DNA from: an uncultured Lachnospiraceae bacterium
GTDB lineage: Bacteria > Bacillota > Clostridia > Lachnospirales > Lachnospiraceae
DNA: 5,593 nucleotides
Direction of reading: 5' to 3'
Assembly (NCBI GenBank): GCA_902797015.1
Contig: CADBRG010000281.1
Span: 1-5,593, forward strand
The position numbers and the translations under genes are program-made. Within the stretch, counting starts at the first letter, position 1. The number at the start of each line of letters is the position of its first letter. The notes under the pieces were generated by a model. That model did not search any database. It saw nothing but the letters and a program-made list of their open reading frames with translations, and was not told the DNA's origin. Positions 1 to 5,196 of the stretch are shown here, piece by piece.

Positions 1-359
1 CCGAAGAACATTTCCAGATAGCAGTAATATATCGTATAAGCATCTTCTGCCACGCCTGAATCAATGAATTTCTCCAATTCCCGTTCCAAACATAGGCGGT
101 TGATATCCATCTGCATGTTATAGGGAATCTGATTCGGCAGAAAACTGGTCCCTTTATTTTCGCCTGTCTCTTTTTCCAATGCTTCCAGTTCTGCATCAAA
201 ACCGAGTCCTTCACATCTATTATGAAGGAATCGCAGAGCGAGTGTCTTCAATCCACTGCTGTCCGTGTCATAGTATACTTTGGGCTGTGCCGGCCCGACA
301 TTTTCCCCGACAGTGCTTTCGTTTTCGTACTGCTTTGCTTTCAATGCTGTATATGCCAT
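1..359 (-). CDS. Unrecognised protein, N-terminal 119 residues; gene runs off the left edge
   Basis: This is an open reading frame from an ATG at 357-359 that stays open to the window edge, so only the N-terminal part is seen. The start is supported by an AGGGG-type ribosome binding site about 7 bases upstream (reverse complement of 367-371). The protein begins MAYTALKAKQYENES and has a Pro/Gly-containing region near residues 22-26. Mostly helical, charged sequence follows, with an acidic Glu/Lys stretch around residues 58-70 and an aromatic patch (YTIYYCYLEMFF) at the visible end. There is no signal peptide or membrane segment. I do not recognise the family and assign no function. It starts 52 bases after the stop of the TIR/TPR gene with no terminator-like hairpin between them, so the two are probably co-transcribed. 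A functional partnership is an inference from that spacing. Confidence 0.8.
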   Translation of the reverse strand, partial: MAYTALKAKQYENESTVGENVGPAQPKVYYDTDSSGLKTLALRFLHNRCEGLGFDAELEALEKETGENKGTSFLPNQIPYNMQMDINRLCLERELEKFIDSGVAEDAYTIYYCYLEMFF

Positions 360-411
360 ACTCTTTCCCCTTTAACATCCATATATCTGTGCTCTGAGAA
401 TCATTTCCAGC

Positions 412-3168
412 CTACATGAAATGATTTTTTACATACATTGCATTTTTTCCATAATCCCTGCCCGGATAATTCTCTTCCAGACTGCTATAGAGTTCATATG
501 CCTTTTTGGCAGCAACCTTGTCCCCTTCTTCAGCAAGCCGGTAAAAATGGAATGCAATCTGAACTCTGGTAATCCGAAGGTTATTGTCATAATGCGGCTT
601 TTCGGGATAACATTTAGCAAGATCCACATAATATCCACAGGCTCTTTCCTTACTTTCAATATCCTCACGACGAGACAAAATCAGAGCCAGATAGTCTTTA
701 GCCAAATCCCTGATCAGAATGATCCCGTCTTTTTGCGGATATTTCTCCGAAAGTTTCTGAAAAAGATCAAATGTTTTTCCGACCGCATCTGCGTCTTCTT
801 CTTTTCCGTGACGGATGATCGCATCTTTAAGCTGCTTTTCTACAATGCTGCGGTTCTTTTTGTTTGTCTCATTTCCGGGAAAAAGATCAAGACTATGGTC
901 ATAGTATTCGTAGGATTTCCCAAGACTGTATATATCTTTTTGCTTACTGTAATGAAAAGCGATATCAGCAATGACTGCCCCGTCATTGGGCAGATACTTC
1001 TCTGCCAGCTGTTCCAGTTTTCCTGTATATTCCCGGTGCAGTTCCCAATTCTCTGCCTTCTGCAAGGCTTTGAGCAGATTTTTATAGTACACCTTCAGCT
1101 GCAATGCAACATTCTGAATTCCTATGCACGATGCAATCTCTTCTTCCGTTGATACAACGAAACGGTACCATTTTACTGTCTGGCTTACATCCCCTTGTTT
1201 CTCAGCAACAGTAGCATTCATAATATATGCAAGTACCAGAAAATGTCCTGCCTTCACGGACTCTTCTTTCTGGTACATCGTTTCTGTTTCCTGCAAAAAA
1301 GCTGCCGCTCTGGTTTTCGCTTCTTCTATCCGGTTTTCCAAAAGACAGATTTCTATCAGACTACTGCGGGAAATGATCGTATATTCCAGTTCTTCAGATG
1401 CAAATGACGGATCTTCTTCTCTGTATTGCGCAGCCAGCTCCAAGTTCTTCACCAGATTTTTTTCTGCTTCCATCCGATTTTCATGAGAAGATTTGTCCTG
1501 GCGGAACCATGCATCTCCCAGATGCATATACAGCAGTATCAGTTGCTTTTTCAATCTCGGCTCCTGAATGATGATCCTCTCATAAAACGGGATTGCTTCC
1601 ACATAGAGATCTATCGCTTCCTGCCATTTTTTCTGTTTCTTTTTAACTTCTCCCAGCTGACGCGCTAGATCTGCCCGGTACATGAGTTCCATCAATTCAG
1701 ATTTTTGCGTGCCGCCATTTTTTTCCTGCTCATATTCTTTCATCAGCGAAGATACGCTTTTACTCAATTCCAGTGCTTTGGTCAAATACTGTTCTGTATC
1801 CGCAAATCTTTTTTGAACTAAGGCTGTCCTTGATGCATACATATACAATTCAATCCTTGCGATGGATTCCTTCCAGTTATCCTTTTTCTCATCCTCCGCC
1901 ATTACTTTTCCGAACACAGACCATGCTTGGTCAAACCGGTACAGTGCCAGCCACTTTTCGACGCTTTTTGCACAGGCTCTGTAAAAGGTATACCGGAGAT
2001 CCTTTTGCATATTTCCTTCGTGTAATTCTCTCTCTAGACATTCCACATATCTTTGCTGCCATCCTGCAGCTGCAATATAATCCCGTTCAACACCTTGCGC
2101 ATTTTCGTACATGGCAGTCAGCTTCAGGCATGCTTCCCCAATGCCGCTTTCTGCCGCCTCTGTGATTAGTGTTGTGGCTTTTTCATGATCTATTTCCAAG
2201 TCGATTCCGGTAAGGTATGCAAGTCCCATGAAAAACTTATGCTCCGGATCATCATTTGGACGGATCATAAGCGCCTGCCTAATCAATTCCCCGATGTGGT
2301 CTGCGTTAGAATCATCCGACTTGATCCATTCCGGGATTTCCGGATAGCTTTCTGCAAGTTTTGCAGCATCCGTAGGTACCGCCATAATAGGCAGGATTTT
2401 CTTGCCGGCTTCTATCGCCATCGGATATTCTGTTGTCATAACATAGTTCGGTATTTCAAGCAGAGAAGGTGTTACAACCATGGAAAACATACTGCTCTTC
2501 TCAAAAGCCGCGCGGATCGAATCGTTAAAATCTTCTCCAGGCGTAAGGAATTCATCATACCAGATTGCAACATCTCGCGTGAATGGATTTTTATGAATCA
2601 ACCGCATGACTTCCTGTGCATATTTCCGATCTTTTTTTCTGTAACTTAGAAAGATATAGGCCGCAAAAGCATTCCGGATCTTTTCAATGGTTTTATCTTT
2701 CAGCAATACCGTGTCAAGAAATAGTTTCAGTTTTTCTTCATATGGCAGTGCTGTTGGATCCGGATCAAACTTATTCAGACACTGAAGGTTTCCGCAGATG
2801 TCATTAAACACCGATTCCAACCCCTGTTCCTGCAAAATAGGAAGAACTGGAATATGTTGCTCGAGTGCAAATGAAAAATCCCGAAGTCTCGAATCGTTGT
2901 CCGTATATAAAAATCGTTTTGTTACAGGAATAATAAAAAGATTCATCTCCCGCAGATCGGAAAACCAGGATTCCCGGTCTTCTTCTGAGAGATCACATTC
3001 TGTTTCCTCAGGAAACCATAAAGAAATATTAGACTGTATGTCAAAAAGATCCTTTGCCAAAGACTCTTTAAACTTTTCTCTGTCACTGTCTTCGGCACAC
3101 AGAAAAACCTTTTGCAGATCTTTAAGCGGCGTGGCACTGTTTTTGATATGTTGCAGATGAACTCTCAT
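412..3168 (-). CDS. Tandem-TIR protein with Sel1-like and TPR-like repeats (probable cytosolic NAD-metabolising or signalling protein)
   Basis: The predicted product has 918 residues and no signal peptide or membrane helix. Residues about 18-125 form a degenerate TIR-like domain: a KVFLCAED first strand, then RDFSFALE leading into VLPIL. Residues about 167-303 form a second, better TIR: YIFLSYRKKD at 171-180, WYDEFLTPGEDF at 203-214 as the BB-loop region, and TTEYPMAIE before ILPIM. When the two are aligned at this last motif, Glu247 of TIR2 falls on the NADase catalytic position and TIR1 has Asp97. Residues about 309-375 look like two Sel1 repeats (GLAYLTG and AMYENAQGV motifs). The remainder to the C-terminus is a long TPR-like helical solenoid with typical A/Y/L spacing, for example around 515-530 and 545-560. 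Bacterial TIR domains commonly cleave NAD or make signal nucleotides in anti-phage systems; that role here is inference. An in-frame ATG at 3213 would add 15 residues. I prefer 3168 because AAGAGGAG lies 10 bases upstream, whereas the 3213 start has only a weak, distant site. Confidence 0.88.
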   Translation of the reverse strand: MRVHLQHIKNSATPLKDLQKVFLCAEDSDREKFKESLAKDLFDIQSNISLWFPEETECDLSEEDRESWFSDLREMNLFIIPVTKRFLYTDNDSRLRDFSFALEQHIPVLPILQEQGLESVFNDICGNLQCLNKFDPDPTALPYEEKLKLFLDTVLLKDKTIEKIRNAFAAYIFLSYRKKDRKYAQEVMRLIHKNPFTRDVAIWYDEFLTPGEDFNDSIRAAFEKSSMFSMVVTPSLLEIPNYVMTTEYPMAIEAGKKILPIMAVPTDAAKLAESYPEIPEWIKSDDSNADHIGELIRQALMIRPNDDPEHKFFMGLAYLTGIDLEIDHEKATTLITEAAESGIGEACLKLTAMYENAQGVERDYIAAAGWQQRYVECLERELHEGNMQKDLRYTFYRACAKSVEKWLALYRFDQAWSVFGKVMAEDEKKDNWKESIARIELYMYASRTALVQKRFADTEQYLTKALELSKSVSSLMKEYEQEKNGGTQKSELMELMYRADLARQLGEVKKKQKKWQEAIDLYVEAIPFYERIIIQEPRLKKQLILLYMHLGDAWFRQDKSSHENRMEAEKNLVKNLELAAQYREEDPSFASEELEYTIISRSSLIEICLLENRIEEAKTRAAAFLQETETMYQKEESVKAGHFLVLAYIMNATVAEKQGDVSQTVKWYRFVVSTEEEIASCIGIQNVALQLKVYYKNLLKALQKAENWELHREYTGKLEQLAEKYLPNDGAVIADIAFHYSKQKDIYSLGKSYEYYDHSLDLFPGNETNKKNRSIVEKQLKDAIIRHGKEEDADAVGKTFDLFQKLSEKYPQKDGIILIRDLAKDYLALILSRREDIESKERACGYYVDLAKCYPEKPHYDNNLRITRVQIAFHFYRLAEEGDKVAAKKAYELYSSLEENYPGRDYGKNAMYVKNHFM

Positions 3169-3178
3169 TTGAAACGAT

Positions 3179-3186
3179 CTCCTCTT
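3179..3186 (-). promoter_or_regulatory. Ribosome binding site deciding the TIR/TPR start
   Basis: On the minus strand this reads AAGAGGAG, ending 10 bases before the ATG at 3166-3168. It is the strongest Shine-Dalgarno match near the 5' end of the TIR/TPR gene. It supports the shorter start over the in-frame ATG at 3211-3213, which is preceded only by a GCAGGTC-like stretch at poor spacing. Confidence 0.6.
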
Positions 3187-3264
3187 CTTATAGTTCTCAG
3201 GATCTGATGTCATTCATTCTGCATAAAACTGACCTGCAAAAAACCTGTCTACAGTTCATAGTAT

Positions 3265-3292
3265 ATCATAAAGTTTTACCTTTAGATGGCAA
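3265..3292 (-). promoter_or_regulatory. Predicted sigma-A-type promoter for the TIR/TPR operon
   Basis: On the minus strand a TTGCCA -35 box (3287-3292) is followed by a 16-base spacer and a TATGAT -10 box (3265-3270). Transcription would start near 3258. That leaves a leader of about 45 bases to the ATG at 3213, or about 90 to the preferred ATG at 3168. The -35 box lies inside a perfect palindrome, which suggests control by a dimeric regulator. The prediction rests on consensus resemblance only. Confidence 0.5.
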
Positions 3293-3299
3293 TATGCCA
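3287..3299. promoter_or_regulatory. Perfect palindrome overlapping the -35 box (possible operator)
   Basis: TGGCA-ATA-TGCCA has two perfect 5-bp arms around a 3-bp centre. It covers the predicted -35 hexamer of the TIR/TPR promoter, so a bound protein would occlude polymerase. No regulator gene is visible in the window. Chance occurrence of a 5-bp-arm palindrome is not negligible; the overlap with the promoter is what makes it notable. Confidence 0.35.
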
Positions 3300-3371
3300 A
3301 TAATTTGATTCCTTTTACACTATGATATATATACTATTAAACTTCTAAAAAGTACTTAGAGTTTTAGGAAG

Positions 3372-3411
3372 CAGTAAACAATTATTTTTTTTCAGTGAAC
3401 AATTATTTTTT
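3372..3411. repeat. Direct repeat of 19 bp, copies 21 bp apart
   Basis: The unit reads CAGTRAACAATTATTTTTT, at 3372-3390 and again at 3393-3411, with a single A/G difference. The 21-bp period is two helical turns, so both copies face the same side of the DNA. They lie about 80-120 bases upstream of the predicted TIR/TPR promoter. They could be activator or integrase-arm sites, or a simple slippage duplication in AT-rich DNA. Confidence 0.6.
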
Positions 3412-3438
3412 CCATTGAAGATCAATCCTAAGTTTTGA

Positions 3439-3458
3439 GGCATTCAAGGGCATTCAAC
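3439..3458. repeat. Tandem 10-bp repeat
   Basis: GGCATTCAAG at 3439-3448 is followed directly by GGCATTCAAC at 3449-3458, matching at 9 of 10 positions. The one-turn period fits adjacent protein-binding sites, but the array has only two units and no function can be read from it. Confidence 0.4.
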
Positions 3459-3522
3459 TTTTATCACTTCCTGAAGTCGCTCAAGCCAGCCTAAACACGG
3501 GGTTTGTACCATTTTCACTATT

Positions 3523-3547
3523 AGCACGAGACGGGCCCATTGCCCGC
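3523..3547 (-). other. Degenerate tRNA-Gly-3'-like stretch
   Basis: On the minus strand this reads GCGGG (T-stem), a 7-base loop CAATGGG, CCCGT (T-stem), then CTCGTGC and T. Its last 13 bases match the tRNA-Gly fragment at 3697-3709 at 12 positions, in the same orientation and 174 bp away. The 5-bp stem with a 7-base loop copies the geometry of a T-arm, but the conserved TTCGA loop is lost. It may be an older att scar, or a plain GC-rich hairpin that resembles one. Confidence 0.35.
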
Positions 3548-3611
3548 GGATATGTCCGACAGCTTATTTTTGCCTGATTTTTCATGATTTTTTGACTTTT
3601 TCCAAAGACTT

Positions 3612-3649
3612 AAAAAGCCCGCAAACCATTGAAAACACTGGGTTTGCGG
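3612..3649 (-). terminator. Intrinsic terminator 2 (minus strand)
   Basis: On the minus strand, perfect 9-bp arms CCGCAAACC and GGTTTGCGG enclose a 13-base loop and are followed by GC and then TTTTT (3612-3616). It lies just downstream of terminator 1 and insulates the DNA to the left from readthrough coming from rtcB. Confidence 0.7.
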
Positions 3650-3660
3650 ACACTGAACAG

Positions 3661-3689
3661 AAAAAGGACCATCCTCTCGGATGATCCTT
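3661..3689 (-). terminator. Intrinsic terminator 1, directly after the tRNA-Gly 3' fragment (minus strand)
   Basis: On the minus strand, AAGGATCATCC, a GAGA tetraloop and GGATGGTCCTT form an 11-bp stem with one T-G wobble, followed by TTTTT (3661-3665). It begins 7 bases after the tRNA fragment's discriminator base, where a tRNA gene's own terminator would be expected. In its present place it would also stop transcripts from rtcB and the AAA remnant. Confidence 0.85.
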
Positions 3690-3696
3690 AATTGAG

Positions 3697-3716
3697 AGCG
3701 CGAGACGGGACTCGAA
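3697..3716 (-). other. tRNA-Gly 3'-end fragment, likely attachment-site (att) remnant
   Basis: On the minus strand the 20 bases read TTCGAGT (T-loop), CCCGT (3' T-stem), CTCGCGC (3' acceptor strand) and T (discriminator 73). This matches the 3' end I know for Firmicute tRNA-Gly, whose discriminator is U. The match stops exactly at the T-loop: the bases before it (GAGTA) cannot pair with CCCGT, and no D-arm, anticodon arm or 5' acceptor strand is present, so this is not a functional tRNA. Tyrosine-recombinase elements integrate in tRNA 3' ends and leave such a copy at one boundary, with the element on the side lacking tRNA sequence. Here that side is above 3716. Confidence 0.7.
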
Positions 3717-3729
3717 TACTCCCCCTCGT

Positions 3730-3758
3730 CTGAAACGCAGAAAGGAAGCGGGTTTCAG
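3730..3758. repeat. Inverted repeat beside the tRNA fragment
   Basis: Perfect 7-bp arms CTGAAAC (3730-3736) and GTTTCAG (3752-3758) are separated by 15 bases. There is no T-run on either side, so it does not look like a terminator. Its position next to the att-like fragment would suit a recombinase or accessory-factor site, which is inference. Confidence 0.4.
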
Positions 3759-3773
3759 GATACTCATTCTCTA

Positions 3774-3794
3774 GGGGACCCAATTGGGGACCCA
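3774..3794. repeat. 9-bp direct repeat GGGGACCCA, 12-bp period
   Basis: GGGGACCCA occurs at 3774-3782 and 3786-3794, separated by ATT. It lies 58 bp from the tRNA-Gly fragment on the presumed element side. Closely spaced direct repeats near an att core are typical of arm-type integrase sites. The plus strand also reads GTQLGTQ in one frame, which resembles the repetitive C-terminal ends of some integrases, but an in-frame stop just before it means no gene is present. Confidence 0.55.
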
Positions 3795-3821
3795 GGATTT
3801 TATGGCTATTCTCCATTGAAT

Positions 3822-4055
3822 CTAAACATATTTACCTTCAATCGGATTACCGATTGCCCACTTCTGCTCCATCCGCGATATCACCGGTGTTTCGATATCT
3901 TCCCCCTCGGTCGAAGCCAGAATGCTTTCCATCACCTCATCCGAATCCACCGAAAGGATTCGGTCTGCCTGGTTCATACGTGACAACTTGATAATGTTGC
4001 GGACATAGTGATCATTTCCGAAATCCGGCTGTTTTCTGGCCGTATCAAATACGTC
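3822..4055 (-). pseudogene. C-terminal remnant of a SpoVK/CbxX-like AAA+ ATPase
   Basis: Reading the minus strand from 4055 to a TAG at 3822-3824 gives 77 residues beginning DVFDTARKQPDFGND. The DFGN motif followed by HYVRNIIK and MNQADRIL matches the C-terminal lid of CbxX/CfxQ and SpoVK-type AAA+ ATPases, where DFGNxRxVRN is characteristic. The later GEDIETPV segment also fits the tail of such proteins. The Walker A, Walker B and sensor regions are absent. Directly upstream in this frame is a TAA (4056-4058), and beyond it the frame overlaps the end of rtcB. The gene has therefore lost its 5' portion at a junction within about 20 bases of the rtcB stop. Two perfect hairpins lie inside it (3839-3856 and 3941-3963). 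I judge it non-functional. Confidence 0.75.
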
Positions 4056-4074
4056 TTACAACCGCGGCAATATG

Positions 4075-5181
4075 TCATTCGCCAGCCTTAAAATTGTATA
4101 TCGGCTTTATGATCTTATCGATCAGTACCGTATCGCGTATTGCACCAATGATCTCTTCCATAGGTTTGTAAACCATCGGTGCTTCATCCAGGGTGTCTTT
4201 TGACAGCGTTGTTGTAAAAATCCCTTCCATGGATTTTTTGAATGCCGAAAGTGTAACCTGATTTTTTGCCTCCTTTCGGCTCATCAGGCGCCCCGCCCCG
4301 TGCGGTGCGCTATAATTCCAGTCCGCATTTCCCAGGCCGGTACAGATCAGACTGCCGTCACGCATATTCATCGGGATGAGCAGCCGTTCATCTTTCTTTG
4401 CAGAAACTGCGCCCTTGCGAAGGACCATCGCATCCAGATCAATGTAATTATGAATCGTTGAAAAGCTTTCTTCCTCCTTCAGCTTCATGCCATCCAGAAT
4501 TATTTCTTTGATGATCTGACGGTTCAATGCAGCAAATCGCTGCATAAAATCCATGTCATGCAGGTAATCTTCCATCTGCTCGCCTGTCAGATACGCCAAC
4601 TCATATGGAATCTCGCTCTGGCTTCTGCCGCCAAGCGACTGGTATGCTAACTTTTGATAATGCTCCGCCACACGAAGCCCTGGATTGCGGCTCCCGGTGT
4701 GGATCACAAGATAAAGATCATCTCCCTCTTTATCAACTTCGATAAAATGATTCCCGCCGCCAAGCGTGCCCAGACTCTCTTTGGTCCTGCGCATATCCAG
4801 CGCCTTCTTGCAACGAAGCTCATCCAGATCCAGGCGCCCATGACTTCTATGCGGGCGCTCTCTGACATTCCGTCCGGATGGAATATTCTTCTTGATGAAG
4901 CTGTCCAGTTCCGGCAGATTGATCCGCTTATTCTTCAGTTTTATCGTCTCCATGCCACAGCCGATATCCACCCCGACGATATTCGGAACCACCTTGTCTG
5001 TGATCGTCATCGTCGTGCCGATCGTACAACCCTTGCCGGCATGCACATCCGGCATGATGCGGATCTTACTGCCAGCGCAGAACGGCTGATCTAACATCGT
5101 TTTAATCTGTGCTTCTGCAGTGGGTTCCATGGCAGAGGTGAAGGCGGTGGCGGAGTTGTAGGTGCCTTGGATAGTGATCAT
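4075..5181 (-). CDS. rtcB: RtcB-family RNA-splicing ligase (3'-phosphate/cyclic-phosphate RNA ligase)
   Basis: The 368-residue product belongs to the RtcB family, which joins RNA 2',3'-cyclic phosphate or 3'-phosphate ends to 5'-OH ends. The reaction uses GTP and Mn2+ through a guanylated histidine. The sequence shows MPDVHAGKGCTIG at 43-55 and VDIGCG at 71-76 with metal ligands Asp72 and Cys75. GGGNHF at 141-146 holds Asn144 and His145. HTGSR at 161-165, HNY at 244-246 and HGAGR at 294-298 follow, the last with nucleophile His294. All expected catalytic positions are present and the tail ends in the usual PIYNFKA, so it appears intact; the length is at the short end for the family, as in many Firmicutes. 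The start is firm: AGGAG sits 6 bases before the ATG. It begins 15 bases after the upstream gene's stop, so they are probably co-transcribed. GC in sampled lines is about 55-60%, against about 32% in that neighbour. RNA repair after damage or toxin cleavage is the likely role. Confidence 0.95.
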   Translation of the reverse strand: MITIQGTYNSATAFTSAMEPTAEAQIKTMLDQPFCAGSKIRIMPDVHAGKGCTIGTTMTITDKVVPNIVGVDIGCGMETIKLKNKRINLPELDSFIKKNIPSGRNVRERPHRSHGRLDLDELRCKKALDMRRTKESLGTLGGGNHFIEVDKEGDDLYLVIHTGSRNPGLRVAEHYQKLAYQSLGGRSQSEIPYELAYLTGEQMEDYLHDMDFMQRFAALNRQIIKEIILDGMKLKEEESFSTIHNYIDLDAMVLRKGAVSAKKDERLLIPMNMRDGSLICTGLGNADWNYSAPHGAGRLMSRKEAKNQVTLSAFKKSMEGIFTTTLSKDTLDEAPMVYKPMEEIIGAIRDTVLIDKIIKPIYNFKAGE

Positions 5182-5196
5182 GCAATTCTCCTGTTT

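Larger units (their letters stand above)
3169..3821. other. Gene-free stretch between the TIR/TPR gene and the AAA remnant
   Basis: I see no convincing protein gene in these roughly 650 bases. From left to right the stretch holds the TIR/TPR leader and predicted promoter with a palindrome, an AT-rich zone with a 21-bp-spaced direct repeat, and a 10-bp tandem repeat. Next come a degenerate tRNA-Gly-3'-like stretch, two minus-strand terminators, a tRNA-Gly 3' fragment, a 7-bp inverted repeat and a 9-bp direct repeat. Each has its own entry. The mixture of tRNA debris, terminators and small repeats is typical of an integration boundary. Confidence 0.7.

Noticed and set aside
421..1152. A 243-codon plus-strand open frame within the TIR/TPR gene
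   Set aside because: It is antisense to a protein with clear domains, its translation is Phe/Ile/Cys-rich without family features, and it has no convincing ribosome binding site. The other plus-strand frames between 1124 and 3160 are rejected for the same reason.
3305..3335. A possible plus-strand promoter (TTGATT and TATACT)
   Set aside because: The spacer is 19 bases, the region is AT-rich enough to produce such boxes by chance, and no gene follows on the plus strand.
3372..3458. A CRISPR array
   Set aside because: The repeats are two different two-copy units, spaced by 2 bases or none, without spacers or cas genes.
3437..3557. A frame of about 40 codons on the minus strand in the gene-free stretch
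   Set aside because: It is short, has no start with a ribosome binding site, and overlaps the hairpin at 3523-3547; nothing in its translation suggests a protein family.
3582..3767. A 61-codon minus-strand open frame
   Set aside because: It runs through the tRNA-Gly fragment and both terminators, so its codons are explained by RNA elements; it lacks a good ribosome binding site.
3640..3790. A complete tRNA gene around the tRNA-Gly match
   Set aside because: Only the T-loop to discriminator part is present; the 5' T-stem does not pair and no anticodon or D-arm can be found within tRNA length.
3974..4078. A 34-codon frame whose ATG overlaps the rtcB stop as ATGA
   Set aside because: The overlap looks like translational coupling, but the frame is out of phase with the AAA lid sequence, which carries the recognisable DFGN/VRN motifs, and it ends without any family feature.
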